Source: Unio delphinus
Taxonomy: Eukaryota > Mollusca > Bivalvia > Unionida > Unionidae
Direction of reading: 5' to 3'
Length of the DNA stretch: 64,000 nucleotides
NCBI GenBank assembly: GCA_029339505.1
Contig: JAQISU010000094.1
Coordinates: 2,882,001 to 2,946,000, forward strand
Part shown: positions 35,946 through 44,847 of the stretch, one piece after another
Numbering within the stretch: the stretch's first letter is position 1
Layout: each line of letters opens with the position of its first letter
Program-made: the position numbers and the translations under genes
The notes under the pieces: model-generated
What the model saw: only the letters and a program-made list of their open reading frames with translations
Told to the model about the DNA's origin: nothing
Databases searched by the model: none

Positions 35946-36387
35946 TGCATTCTATACGCACATTGTCAAAGTTTCTAATCAAGTTTGTGTTGTTACGTTG
36001 CTTGAAAGGTCAGAAATATTCAACATATACAAGTTGATTACCATATTAGATAATATTCTAGGTTCATTTCATAATGCAAATAAAGATATTCTCATGTAAT
36101 TCAACATTTTGGAAATTGGTAAAAATAGCATGGTTTCAACATAAAATCTTCGTAGTTTTCTCACTGGTAATACAGTTGTATAGTAAAGGTTTCTTGTTGT
36201 TAACATTATTACAATTTGCCAAGCTGTAGCTGTTACATGTTAGGCATGTGAAATTTATTGTGATAGTAGGTTTTTGAAGTATTCAGCCAATCTAATATAT
36301 GTCAATCATTTGATCTGTTGTTTCATTTAAATTTACTGCTGCGGTATGCATTTCTACTAATTTTAATAGCATCATACTTTTCTGCAG
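35946..36387. other. NCLX intron upstream of the second micro-exon
   Basis: Contains stretches similar to those upstream of the first micro-exon (AAATTGG..A..AGCATGGTT.CA, then TTTTCTCACTGG.AAT), at about 36110-36175 against 31430-31490. This shows the duplication included intron sequence. Confidence 0.6.
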
Positions 36388-36432
36388 GTATACAGAATCC
36401 CAGTACTCTAGATGAAGATGCTCTTGAATCAG
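36388..36432 (+). CDS. SLC8B1: NCLX (SLC8B1) acidic micro-exon, second copy
   Basis: A 45-bp exon, phase 1 at both ends, coding for (G)IQNPSTLDEDALES. Ten or so of 15 residues match the 31621 exon. The acceptor is TTTCTGCAG and the donor TCAG/GTATGT. Splice sites and frame are intact, so it is probably used, together with or instead of its twin. Confidence 0.75.
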
Positions 36433-36870
36433 GTATGTGATGGCTAACTTTATGTGCAGGCCAGATTTCACTCAAGGTAGAAACGAACTCTTGTTACACA
36501 ATGTAGTTATGTGTGTAGGTTCCATCTCACTCAAGGTAAAAATGATCTGTTGTTACATGAGATTGTTATGTGTGTAGACCCCATCTCACTCAAGGTAGAA
36601 ATGAGCTCTTGTTACACATTATAGTTATGTGTAGGCCCCATCTCACTCAAGCTAAAAATGAACTCTTGTTACACAGGATAATTAAGGTAGTAATGACTCG
36701 TGTGTTACACTGTATAGCTATGTGTCAACTCATGTTGCTCAAGGTAAAAATAAACTTTTTTTCACATAGGTTAATTGTGTGTGCAGGCACCATCTCACCC
36801 AAGGTAGAAATAAAATCATGTGTTACACAGACTATGTATGCAGGCCTCATCTCACTCAAGGTAGAAGTGT
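36433..36870. repeat. ~50-bp degenerate minisatellite derived from the micro-exon's intron
   Basis: About eight copies of a unit with GTGTGCAGGCCCCATCTCAC, TCAAGGTAGAAATGAACTC and TTGTTACAC. The first unit is the intron start just after the micro-exon, so the array seems to have grown from that point. Confidence 0.75.
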
Positions 36871-37600
36871 TCATAGGAGCTGAAATGCTGAATACTTTTA
36901 ACTGTGGTTTCCATGGGACAACATTACTCTTGAATGTTGCATTTCAACCAGATATGGCATACCACTAGATACAGATGTAACCATGAATGATTTAGAGTTT
37001 CAGTATTCCACATCATCATTTACAGGAATTATGGCCCTTGATTGAATATTTTCCTAAGTTTGGTAGCCTAACATAATTATACAGGACATTGCTTGATTTT
37101 GACCAAATCAGGCATGCACCATATACTAATGAAACCTGGAATGCATTTTATTTCTAGAAATTCAGGTTATCATTTACAGGTATTTTTGCACCTGATTGTT
37201 CATTACCTGAAATTATTGGATTTTGATCATTTGGCTTGGAGCTTTATATTTATGTTTAATTTTCAGATATTTCCATCCCATTACATTCATCGTGAGGTTA
37301 CATTGTTATTAACCAATGGAATGGTTGCTCATTTGCTTCTGCTGTTGTAGTTTTTCCACAGAATCATCCATGATTCCAAGCAAATTTTAAGTGCAGCTCA
37401 AACTCTTTGATGGTATATTTGCCAGCATTTCTTAACATTTTGTGGAGTTATTGCCCTTGATTCTTGATACACCTCCCTTCCTCTTTTCCTTTTTCCACCA
37501 CGTTCTTCTGTTTAAAGCCCAGATGAATCAATTGTAGCAAGCATGACCTCATGAACTGCATTCATCATTGATTTCGCAAGTTGATTGTAGAATTCAGACT
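36871..37600. other. NCLX intron, unassigned part
   Basis: No gene or element seen. Confidence 0.45.
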
Positions 37601-37608
37601 CGCTTGCC

Positions 37609-38235
37609 ATCTCAAAATTGGCTATCCTCTCATGAGGAGCTGAAAATGGGTAAAATATTATTAGTTTGGTGATGTACAATGTGGCTTTTTTCAAGCGGTA
37701 ACCTGTCATGTGGGGGACAAAATGGGTTAAACCTGTCAGTTTAGTGTCAAACAATGTGACCTTATAAAATGGGTGTTCTCTCACAAGGGAGACAAAATGT
37801 TTAAAATAAGGTGGAATGACGCTATAACGTGATAATTGGGGTCCAAGAAATTGGATTGCGTTAATAGCCGGGTTGTGTTGATGCAGGTTTTTCATCATGT
37901 GTATTCTCTTCACCATACGTGATCTCATCCAGAAAATGGCAATAAATTCTTAATATACTATTTCACTTAGTTGGAACAAGAGAACAAAAATCATGTGCTA
38001 ATAAATATACAAAATTTTGAGTGCCGTGCCGTGACCACGTTATGTCCGAATTCTTGTTAATGTGGGGTGTGTTATAATGAGGTTCCACTGTATACAATTT
38101 TGGTGGCTGATAATGTGACCTTATAAAATGGGTGGTCTCTTGTTGGGAGGATAGGGAGAGACAAAATGGTTAAAATATACAATTCTGGTGTCCAGCAGGG
38201 TAGGCTTTAAAGGGGGTGACCTATCATGAGGTGCC
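37609..38235. repeat. degenerate tandem repeat split by a MITE
   Basis: Diverged units around AATGTGACCTTATAAAATGGG, TGT(G)TCTCT and GACAAAATGGTTAAAATA occur at 37620-37806 and again at 38093-38230. The MITE at 37809-38090 interrupts one unit. Confidence 0.6.
37809..38090. mobile_element. pogo/Tigger-like MITE
   Basis: A 282-bp segment flanked by TA. Read inward on the minus strand the right end is CAGTGGAACCTCATTATAAC; the left end is a diverged copy, AGGTGGAATGACGCTATAAC. Ends of the CAGTxxAACCTCxxTATAAC type with TA targets are typical of pogo/Tigger MITEs. No ORF. Confidence 0.7.
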
Positions 38236-38959
38236 TTTCAGTAGGGAACCATGACATTCTTGACAGTATGGGAAAACTATTCATTGATAACTATAATAAA
38301 GCTGCAAATTAGATACAGGTTCATCAGGTCTTCTGCATTTTTTGTAAAAAGTGTCTTAAAATATATATTTTGTTAAATTTTAATGCATATTTTATTTAGG
38401 GTGATCAAAGTACAAAAGATATGCTCAAATCTAGTGACTTTGATAGATCTCAGCCCTGTCATTTATCTATGCCATGAGATATTTATTGAGTTATGACATG
38501 AGATGGGGGTGAGCAAAGTCAGTTCCAATTTCCTGTTAAGCAAATCCAATATAATTGAATTGTGCATGATTGTTATGCTGATAGTTGGTTAGATGTTTAG
38601 AGGAAGTTGGTTGTCATGTGTAATTTTAATGTGACATACACAGATGGTACAAATTGAACTTCCTTATTCTTTCTTGCTTTCTTGTCCATGATTCTAGACT
38701 CTGGACACCTTTTTATATGAATGAAAAATTTATCCCATTTATGACAGAGATTAACTGAACTGAGCTCTTAAGACTGAAATACTAAAATCTTGAACTACAA
38801 TCAAAACCCAGTACTGTTGATTTTTTCACTCAGAAAAATTGGGTGGATAATTTTAATTAAAAAAACATTTCAAATTACAAAGGGAATCTACATTAGTTGA
38901 TTTTATTTTAAACTTTAGTAGACTTTTCTTTCTCTGCTAATACCTTACGATAGTTATCT
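38236..38959. other. NCLX intron, unassigned part
   Basis: No gene or element recognised. Confidence 0.45.
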
Positions 38960-39182
38960 AACACTAGCTAGAAGAAGGCTACCAGTTTATGCCACATGGA
39001 GCCATTTAACATCCACTAAAAGAAAGCTAACTCTTCATGCCACATGAAGCCATTTAGTATTTCTAGAAGAAGGCTGCCAGTTTATGCCACATAGAGCCGT
39101 TTAACATCCACTAAAAGAAAGCTAACTCTTCATGCCGCATGGAGCCATTTAGTATTTTTAGAAGAAGGCTACCTGATTATGC
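38960..39182. repeat. ~108-bp tandem repeat, two copies
   Basis: The unit has AGAAGAAGGCTACCAGTTTATG CCACAT, GAGCCATTTAACATCCACTAA and AGAAAGCTAACTCTTCATGCC. About two full copies. Confidence 0.75.
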
Positions 39183-39603
39183 CATATTTAGATTATAAAA
39201 CTATGCTGATTTAATAGAAATTCAGGATTTATCTGTCCTTGCAAAATCAGCACACTACAATCATTGACCAGTCCTCATTAAATACTATTTTTAACTTTGC
39301 GTATGAAAACAAAATAAATTAATAATTAATTTATTTATTAATTTATTTATAGATTTATTTATGTTCCTCAGTTGTGCTTCTTTGGATCTTATTTTCTTCT
39401 CTTCCATTAGCACATGACCAATGTTTTAGGATTAATCATATGGGGGTTGGGCAATTTTTTATTTCTCACCCAAGCATTAGGGAAATCTAGCTGTTTTGCT
39501 AACCTTACTTTTCTTATCTCAGTCTAGTCATCTCAGACCAATCGTCTCAGTCATGGTGTCCACGCACTCAGAACTACTTTTAACAAAAGAAACCCTTCTT
39601 GTC
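39183..39603. other. NCLX intron, left flank of the Polinton
   Basis: AT-rich with an ATTAATTTATTT run at about 39310-39362. No gene. The open frame from 39496 runs into the Polinton repeat and has no protein-like features. Confidence 0.5.
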
Positions 39604-39609
39604 TTATGC
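39604..39609. repeat. Polinton target-site duplication, left copy
   Basis: TTATGC, repeated at 58828-58833. Six bases is the known Polinton/Maverick duplication length. Confidence 0.8.
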
Positions 39610-39839
39610 AGCAGCAGCAGGGGCGAATCAGACAACTTTTTAGAGGCGTCGATTCGGCAAACCAGGGCTTCTTCGAAATCGAAAAAAAAGCGTCAATTTG
39701 GCAAACTAAGACTTCCTTGTAAATATTTTATAGAGGCTCATTTGGCAAAAAATAAGATGCCACAATTGTTATTGCGCCCCCTGTTGCTGCTATGGGTTTA
39801 ACAATCCTTAAAATCGTAAACGATTTTCACGATAAAAGT
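39610..39839 (+). repeat. Polinton left terminal inverted repeat
   Basis: Begins AGCAGCAGCAGGGGCGAATC and ends near TTTTCACGATAAAAGT. It aligns along its whole length, inverted, to 58598-58827, with roughly nine positions in ten alike by eye. Starting with AG is usual for Polinton ends. Confidence 0.92.
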
Positions 39840-39936
39840 TGCTACGATTTCAATCGAATATTTGATCAAGTCTGATACGATATCTTGATCTAGGATCATA
39901 CAGATTTATCGTTACAAATCCATGTGGAATAGACTG

Positions 39937-40092
39937 AGCGTGACTAAAGAAATTTCTAAAGAGATTTTAATCCATATCACTGCCGCACCAAGTCTGGTGA
40001 ATATTTTGTAGCGTAGCGTGACTAAAGAAATTTCTAAAGAGATTTTAATCCATATCACTGCCGCACCAAGTCTGGTGAATATTTTGTAGCGT
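39937..40092. repeat. 78-bp exact tandem duplication
   Basis: Two copies (39937-40014 and 40015-40092) of a 78-bp unit starting AGCGTGACTAAAGAAATTTC. It overlaps the C-terminal end of the ATPase gene. No difference between the copies was seen, so it is younger than most other damage here. Confidence 0.9.
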
Positions 40093-40579
40093 ATGTGTAT
40101 CAACTCCGTTGAATACAGCAAGAATATTGCAGTTATCTCTGATCACTTTTGGTATTTGAGTGTATCGTTGAGTGACATATATCACGTCAGTGTTTTTCTG
40201 GAAAATATCCTAGCGGGATTTTTTGATTGTCTAACATCACATCATCATATACGACTAAATTATTAATACTTTCATCAATATCATCAATGCTCTGTGCTTC
40301 TTCGATATCGGTTATAAATTCAATAATACCCTCGCCGGTGATTTCTGCTGCCTTTTCGTTGTAATCCTTTTACACTTTGTAGCATCGCTGATCATCTCCA
40401 CTCGGGGCTATTAAATACAACTTATCCCATTTCATCCATCTCGTTATCAAATTAAATAGCAGTTGTGTCTTGCCACTTCCAGATGGTCCGATTATAATCA
40501 TTCTAATTGAATTCAGTAACATCGCATGGTGTTTAATAGGTTCCCGCTGTCGGGTAGCTGAATAATCAGTTACATTCAT
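40045..40579 (-). pseudogene. Polinton packaging ATPase (FtsK/HerA type)
   Basis: Minus strand; ATG at 40579. Reads SIRMIIIGPSGSGKTQLLFN (Walker A, GPSGSGKT) near residue 25 and NNLVVYDDVMLDNQ (Walker B, two Asp) further on. A later block, IYVTQRYTQIPKVIRDN, is the sensor-like region typical of these genome-packaging ATPases. The enzyme pumps DNA into capsids in related viruses. Two in-frame stops (after CYKV and after FPEKH) leave the frame otherwise unbroken, and the protein stops early (DMD then stop), so the last part is lost. Upstream of the ATG is TTTATAATAAC, the same box seen at other genes of this element. Confidence 0.92.
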
Positions 40580-40599
40580 GTTATTATAAATATATTAAG

Positions 40600-41093
40600 G
40601 ATCTATATTGTGTGAAATGTAAGAAGCGTACTGGCACAAACGACTTGGCAACGATTACAACTAAAAATAACAGATCAGCACTTTCTGGTAAGTGTTTACA
40701 ATGTGGTACAAAAAAATTTAGATTTGTTTCTATGAAATCTAAAGATGATTTTTAAAAAAACGAGGAGGTGATATTGCAGCCAAGTTAGTAAAACTTCCGG
40801 GAACACCATGGGCAAGATATCCAGAAGAAAAACACCTTCCAGGGTATAATTATTGTGGACCCGGGACCAGACTCTATATCAGACTCAATGATCAAAACCA
40901 ACCCCGACCCGGTGAAAACCCAATAAACGCTATTGATAAGGCGTGTCATGCTCATGATGTTGCTCATAAAAGCAGCAATCCGCAACATAGACATATCGCA
41001 GATGTGAAATTAATTCATGCGTTGAATTCTATCACTGATAATCCTTCAAGAAAAATTGGCTTCATTTGTGATAAAATCGGCAATGAAGGGTAA
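40600..41093 (+). pseudogene. Polinton zinc-ribbon / phospholipase A2-like protein
   Basis: Two parts in adjacent frames. The first, about 40606-40755, is a small zinc ribbon with two CxxC pairs, LYCVKCKKRTG and GKCLQCGTKKF. The second, 40761-41093, is a viral phospholipase A2-like domain: LPGYNYCGPGTRL (Ca2+-binding loop YCGPG) and KACHAHDVAHKSS (catalytic His-Asp). Such PLA2 domains, as in parvovirus capsid proteins, breach endosomal membranes during entry; that role here is inference. The parts are joined across TTTTTAAAAAAAC with a -1 shift, and no ATG is evident for the first part. It lies head-to-head with the ATPase. Confidence 0.85.
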
Positions 41094-41125
41094 ATTAATG
41101 TTGGGTGCTGGTAATTAATAACAAC

Positions 41126-42071
41126 ATGGAATCTATTTATTATTCTCCAAGAGGATACTGGAGGGGTAAAGCAGCAATTGGCAAACTCGCTAGCGCATCT
41201 AAGGTGATAAATACCACTGCAGCAGATTGGTTATCTAAACAGGCGATATGGCAAATTTATCTACCACCGCCTAAACAACTTAACTACTCGCATTTTGATG
41301 TGACCGTCCCTAATGAGGTTCATCAGGCTAATATACTATTTCTGCCGCATGATGGTGTTTACAAATATGCATTAACCGTAGTTGATGTTGCGAGTCGATA
41401 CAAACGTGCAGAGCGGTTAAAAACAAAATCATCAACTGAAGTGGCTTCTGCGTTTGATAGGATTTATCGTAGGGGTCCTCTGCATTGGCCAAATCTATTA
41501 CAAGTTGATCCTGGCAAGGAATTTCAAGGTGCAGTGTTATCAACAATGAAGCATCATAATGTCACCATCAGACGATGACATACTGCACTACATCGCGATC
41601 AGGCAATTGTTGAACGATTTAATCAGACACTTGCTGAGCGGTTATTTGGATATCAATATGCAAAGGCATTCATCCAGGATAAACGATCTCGGGAATGGGT
41701 CAAGAGATTACCAGGCGTAATTACCGTGCTAAATAATGAGATTACTCGAACAATCAACATGAAACCTAACAACGCAATTAGAAAAAAGTATATACCCATA
41801 AAACCACAAAATGATTTTTCAAAACAACCAATACTCAGCAATGTCACTGTTAGATATTTATATGAACCAGGAGAGCTTGAAGGTGGTAAAAAACAGAGCT
41901 ACTGAGCCTATTTGGAGTGTTACTACGCATCAAATATCTAGTATAACATGATCCACGGGTAGACCAGCAATCTATAGATTGGATTCAACTGCTCCTCAGC
42001 GAGGATTTACTCGTGAACAACTACAAGTGATACCCGAGGATATTCAATTATCCCCGCGTGGTCTTGACTAG
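41126..42071 (+). pseudogene. Polinton integrase (retroviral rve type)
   Basis: Start at MESIYYSPRGYW. N-terminal region YWRGKAAIGKLASASKV, then the rve core, which inserts the element into host DNA. Core blocks: FDVTVPNEVHQANILFLPHD, YALTVVDVASRYKRAERL, LLQVDPGKEFQGAV and AIVERFNQTLAERLFG. The second acidic residue is Asp at 41507-41509 and the Glu is at 41612-41614, 35 codons apart, as in DD35E enzymes. The first expected acidic residue is Asn (AAT, 41330-41332). A C-terminal SH3/chromo-like tail follows (TEPIWSVTTHQI, then APQRGFTREQLQVIPEDIQL). There is a TGA at 41576-41578, a frameshift near 41890 and a TGA near 41950. Dead. Confidence 0.94.
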
Positions 42072-42329
42072 CACCTCTTCGTCTGTTGCACTCAAGACAA
42101 GTCAGCATCACATTATCTCTGGTATGACCAATACTGCTATTTTTTCTGTCTACGGTAAATTGTCGAGAATCCTTATCCGACCAAAACCAATTCATTATAC
42201 AATTGCAATTGCAACTTCTGTTGTTGTTTCAGTGTAATTATTAATTCAGCATCAGTATCAAATTCTCTATTATTTTTTTTGTGATTATGTCATCGCTGAC
42301 AATATCACTTATTGTTGTGTCATTAGCAT
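42007..42329 (-). pseudogene. HNH-type nuclease piece following the helicase
   Basis: Minus strand, directly downstream of the helicase stop. About 40 codons of linker-like sequence in shifted frames come first. Then QFTVDRKNSSIGHTRDNVML and TCLECNRRRGASQ, which has the D-x(n)-GH-x(n)-N-V-x-L-x-C-x-x-CN pattern of an HNH/ENDO VII-type zinc nuclease. Reading frames differ from the helicase by a shift or two, so it may have been a C-terminal domain of the same polyprotein or a separate small gene. The upstream CxxC half of a zinc pair is not visible. Confidence 0.6.
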
Positions 42330-44847
42330 CTAAAACAACTCTTCGAAGTTTATTCTTCGTACTCTGGATACTGCAAGATAAACTAAATTTGACCACTCGA
42401 TGTGATTATCTACCATCCAAACAATTGTATCGGATATAGTCAATCCCTGTGAAGAATGTATTGTCGCTGCGTAACCTAGTGTCCATGGGGGTTTATCAGC
42501 GCGCAATTCATCTTCGACGATATTGATATCAACCAACACAATATCATTTAACACTAAATTCTGCTTCTCTGTCAAGCCTGGAATATCAACTTCAATATTC
42601 TGTTTTCGTGTATCATTGGGTCTATAACACAGCGGTGTTGGAAGTGTTGCAAATTTTTCTTTATGCAATTCAAATAACTTCATCTGAAGTGTGTCTCTGA
42701 CTATTTTTCTACTTGCCACTATCAAATCATTTGGTCTCCACACTTCCCAAAAATCATTTAATGGTGTTTCCGAAATTATTTCACGCGCTATTTCACATTG
42801 GATTTTATCCGGTTGTAATCTAATTAGTTTCTTGAACTCGCGTTCATCAAGTGCTCTATGATCAGTATTAATTTCTTCATAATAGTCTACAAAATTCTTC
42901 AGCCAATCATGTGGGGATAAACCGACAAATGGTGGTGGTTGGCCATGATCGCCGCACATTATCACTTTTGTATTTGCTAGTAATAACCAATCGAGAAATC
43001 TTTGTAATACATCTAATGACACAGTGCATATCTCATCCCAAAATTATGACTTCAGGAATATATTTTTCACCCATTCATTCAGGAGTTCATTCGTCATCTT
43101 TCCATCGAAAAAAACTGTGATAAGTGCAAGCATTAATTATTAATTCCTTGTTGTTTCATCTCTCTTGCAAGTCTATGGGTTGGTGTTAGCACAATCATGT
43201 TTGATGCGTGAAAATCCGTAGAAGTTTTCTTACGAAATAATTCAATCGCACGAGTCGTCTTTCCTGACCCACCACATCCGTTTAAATAAACTGTTTTATA
43301 TCTACATATTGGATCAGATATCGACGGTGCATTAGATAGTTCTGATATCTGATTATTTTTCAAGTAATTGTTTTCAATTGTAACATCTGCTGATTTGGAA
43401 TAATCACGCAGCATTTCTTTTTTAATTCTCCATGATCCCCAACTCTTGTCGGAATTTGTAAATTCGGCCACTGCTTCGCTATGTTTCACGTTTATATAAA
43501 ATGAATCAGCGGCGACTCTAACTGCAGTGTCAGGAAATCTATTTATCATTGAAAATAAATTAATAGAAGCATAAGCTTGCATAGACACCCTTAAATGTGC
43601 ATACTAAAGAATTTTTCCATCGTTGTAAGTAACAATTGTACCCAATTGTGTTCCATCGGACAAGAAAGCGTCTTTACGATTGAGGTATATACCTTTAGAT
43701 GTTACATCCGCAATTATAAAAATCGTATTCAGCATCATCTATAATCAATCGTGAAGAATATCCGTTATTGTCATATTTTTTTCCACCCTGAGTGAATTTA
43801 CCGATTATTTTTCTACCGAGATCTTTTGCGTGTTTATTTCTAACTTCAAAGATCTGTTTCGACCATTTCAAGATATATTCTTCGTCTAGATCAGGAAATT
43901 GTTTTCTATAGTCGCTGATTATACTATCTAAACTATCAGGTTATGGTAACCAGACCTCAGTCTGCGCTCGTTATGATATAATTGCTTCACTGACAATCAG
44001 CGATATCAGCATTTTAGAATCAATCATATACCGTAATAACACTATTGGCATCCAGTGTTTTTCAGAGATGTGTCTACCAATCCAAATATAACAGCACGAA
44101 TGAAGTCCTGTAGCCAATTCAAATGATACCACACAAGTAAATCCAGTTAAATCAAAATCGGGATGTGGTCCATTAATCGCATCACGGGTCATTTCATGTG
44201 TGGGATGTGCAAATCGTTTAAAATACTCAGCACGTTCTCCATACCCGAGAAAACACCTTGGATAACACGCAACTATATCAACCGAAATAATACTTTCAGA
44301 GGTGTATTTTGTATACCATAATCAACCATGGTTATATTTTATACAGCTTGATTTGATATCTGATAGAAATTCAGCTCTTGTTGGTTCAGCTCTTGTTGGT
44401 TTCCACATATTCTTCTTTCTCGCAAAATGAGCTGCAACTGACGGAATTGTAAAACAGTTTGTTAATAATTGTTTGTCGTGTTCTGTTGAAAAACTACTAA
44501 CTACTTTTTTCATTTCATTGTGCAGGGCTTCCATACGGTATAATTCTCCATTGGGTCTTACAAATTGATCGAATTTACCCTCTTCATCTTCAAAACTGTG
44601 AAGTAACCACACTGACACAGGATCGTTTTTACTTAACTGATAAATAAAATCAAATAAATTTCCAGTGTAATATTTTATTGTTCTATCCCGTGGAAATAAT
44701 GTTACTGCATGTGTCCAAGCGTGTTCGTTATGGTCAATAATTTTGATTGGAGCTCCTTGTGATTTATATTTTGATTCGTGTAATACCTCTCCTGTTATCA
44801 TCATTATGGTTATTGGAAATCTTAATGATATTTCTAATTTGGTTATA
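42330..44847 (-). pseudogene. Polinton PolB (palm) joined to SF1 helicase
   Basis: Minus strand, second part of the gene that starts at 47661. Polymerase blocks: DIVACYP (motif A position, 44259-44279), AKDLGRKIIGKF (motif B position, 43794-43829) and VRVAADSFYINV (motif C position, 43493-43516, with ADS where DTDS is usual). In the same uninterrupted frame as motif C (43133-43588) follows a helicase Walker A, YLNGCGGSGKTTRAIELF, then IVLTPTHRLARE (motif Ia). After a break at 43023-43132 come VIMCGDHGQPPPFVG (motif III), TLGYAATIHSSQGLTI (motif V) and LVYLAVSRVRR (motif VI). PolB copies the element; an attached SF1 helicase would unwind the template. Frame breaks near 44320, 43975, 43715, 43600 and 43080 make it a pseudogene. 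Confidence 0.88.

Noticed and set aside
37512..37928. 138-codon minus-strand open frame
   Set aside because: It spans a degenerate repeat and one end of a MITE, and the composition is not protein-like.
39496..39801. 101-codon plus-strand open frame at the Polinton border
   Set aside because: It crosses from host DNA into the inverted repeat, and a similar frame exists in inverted form at the other end. It is not a gene.
40785..40994. Minus-strand open frame opposite the PLA2 domain
   Set aside because: Shadow of the plus-strand PLA2 coding sequence, which carries the YCGPG and HD motifs.
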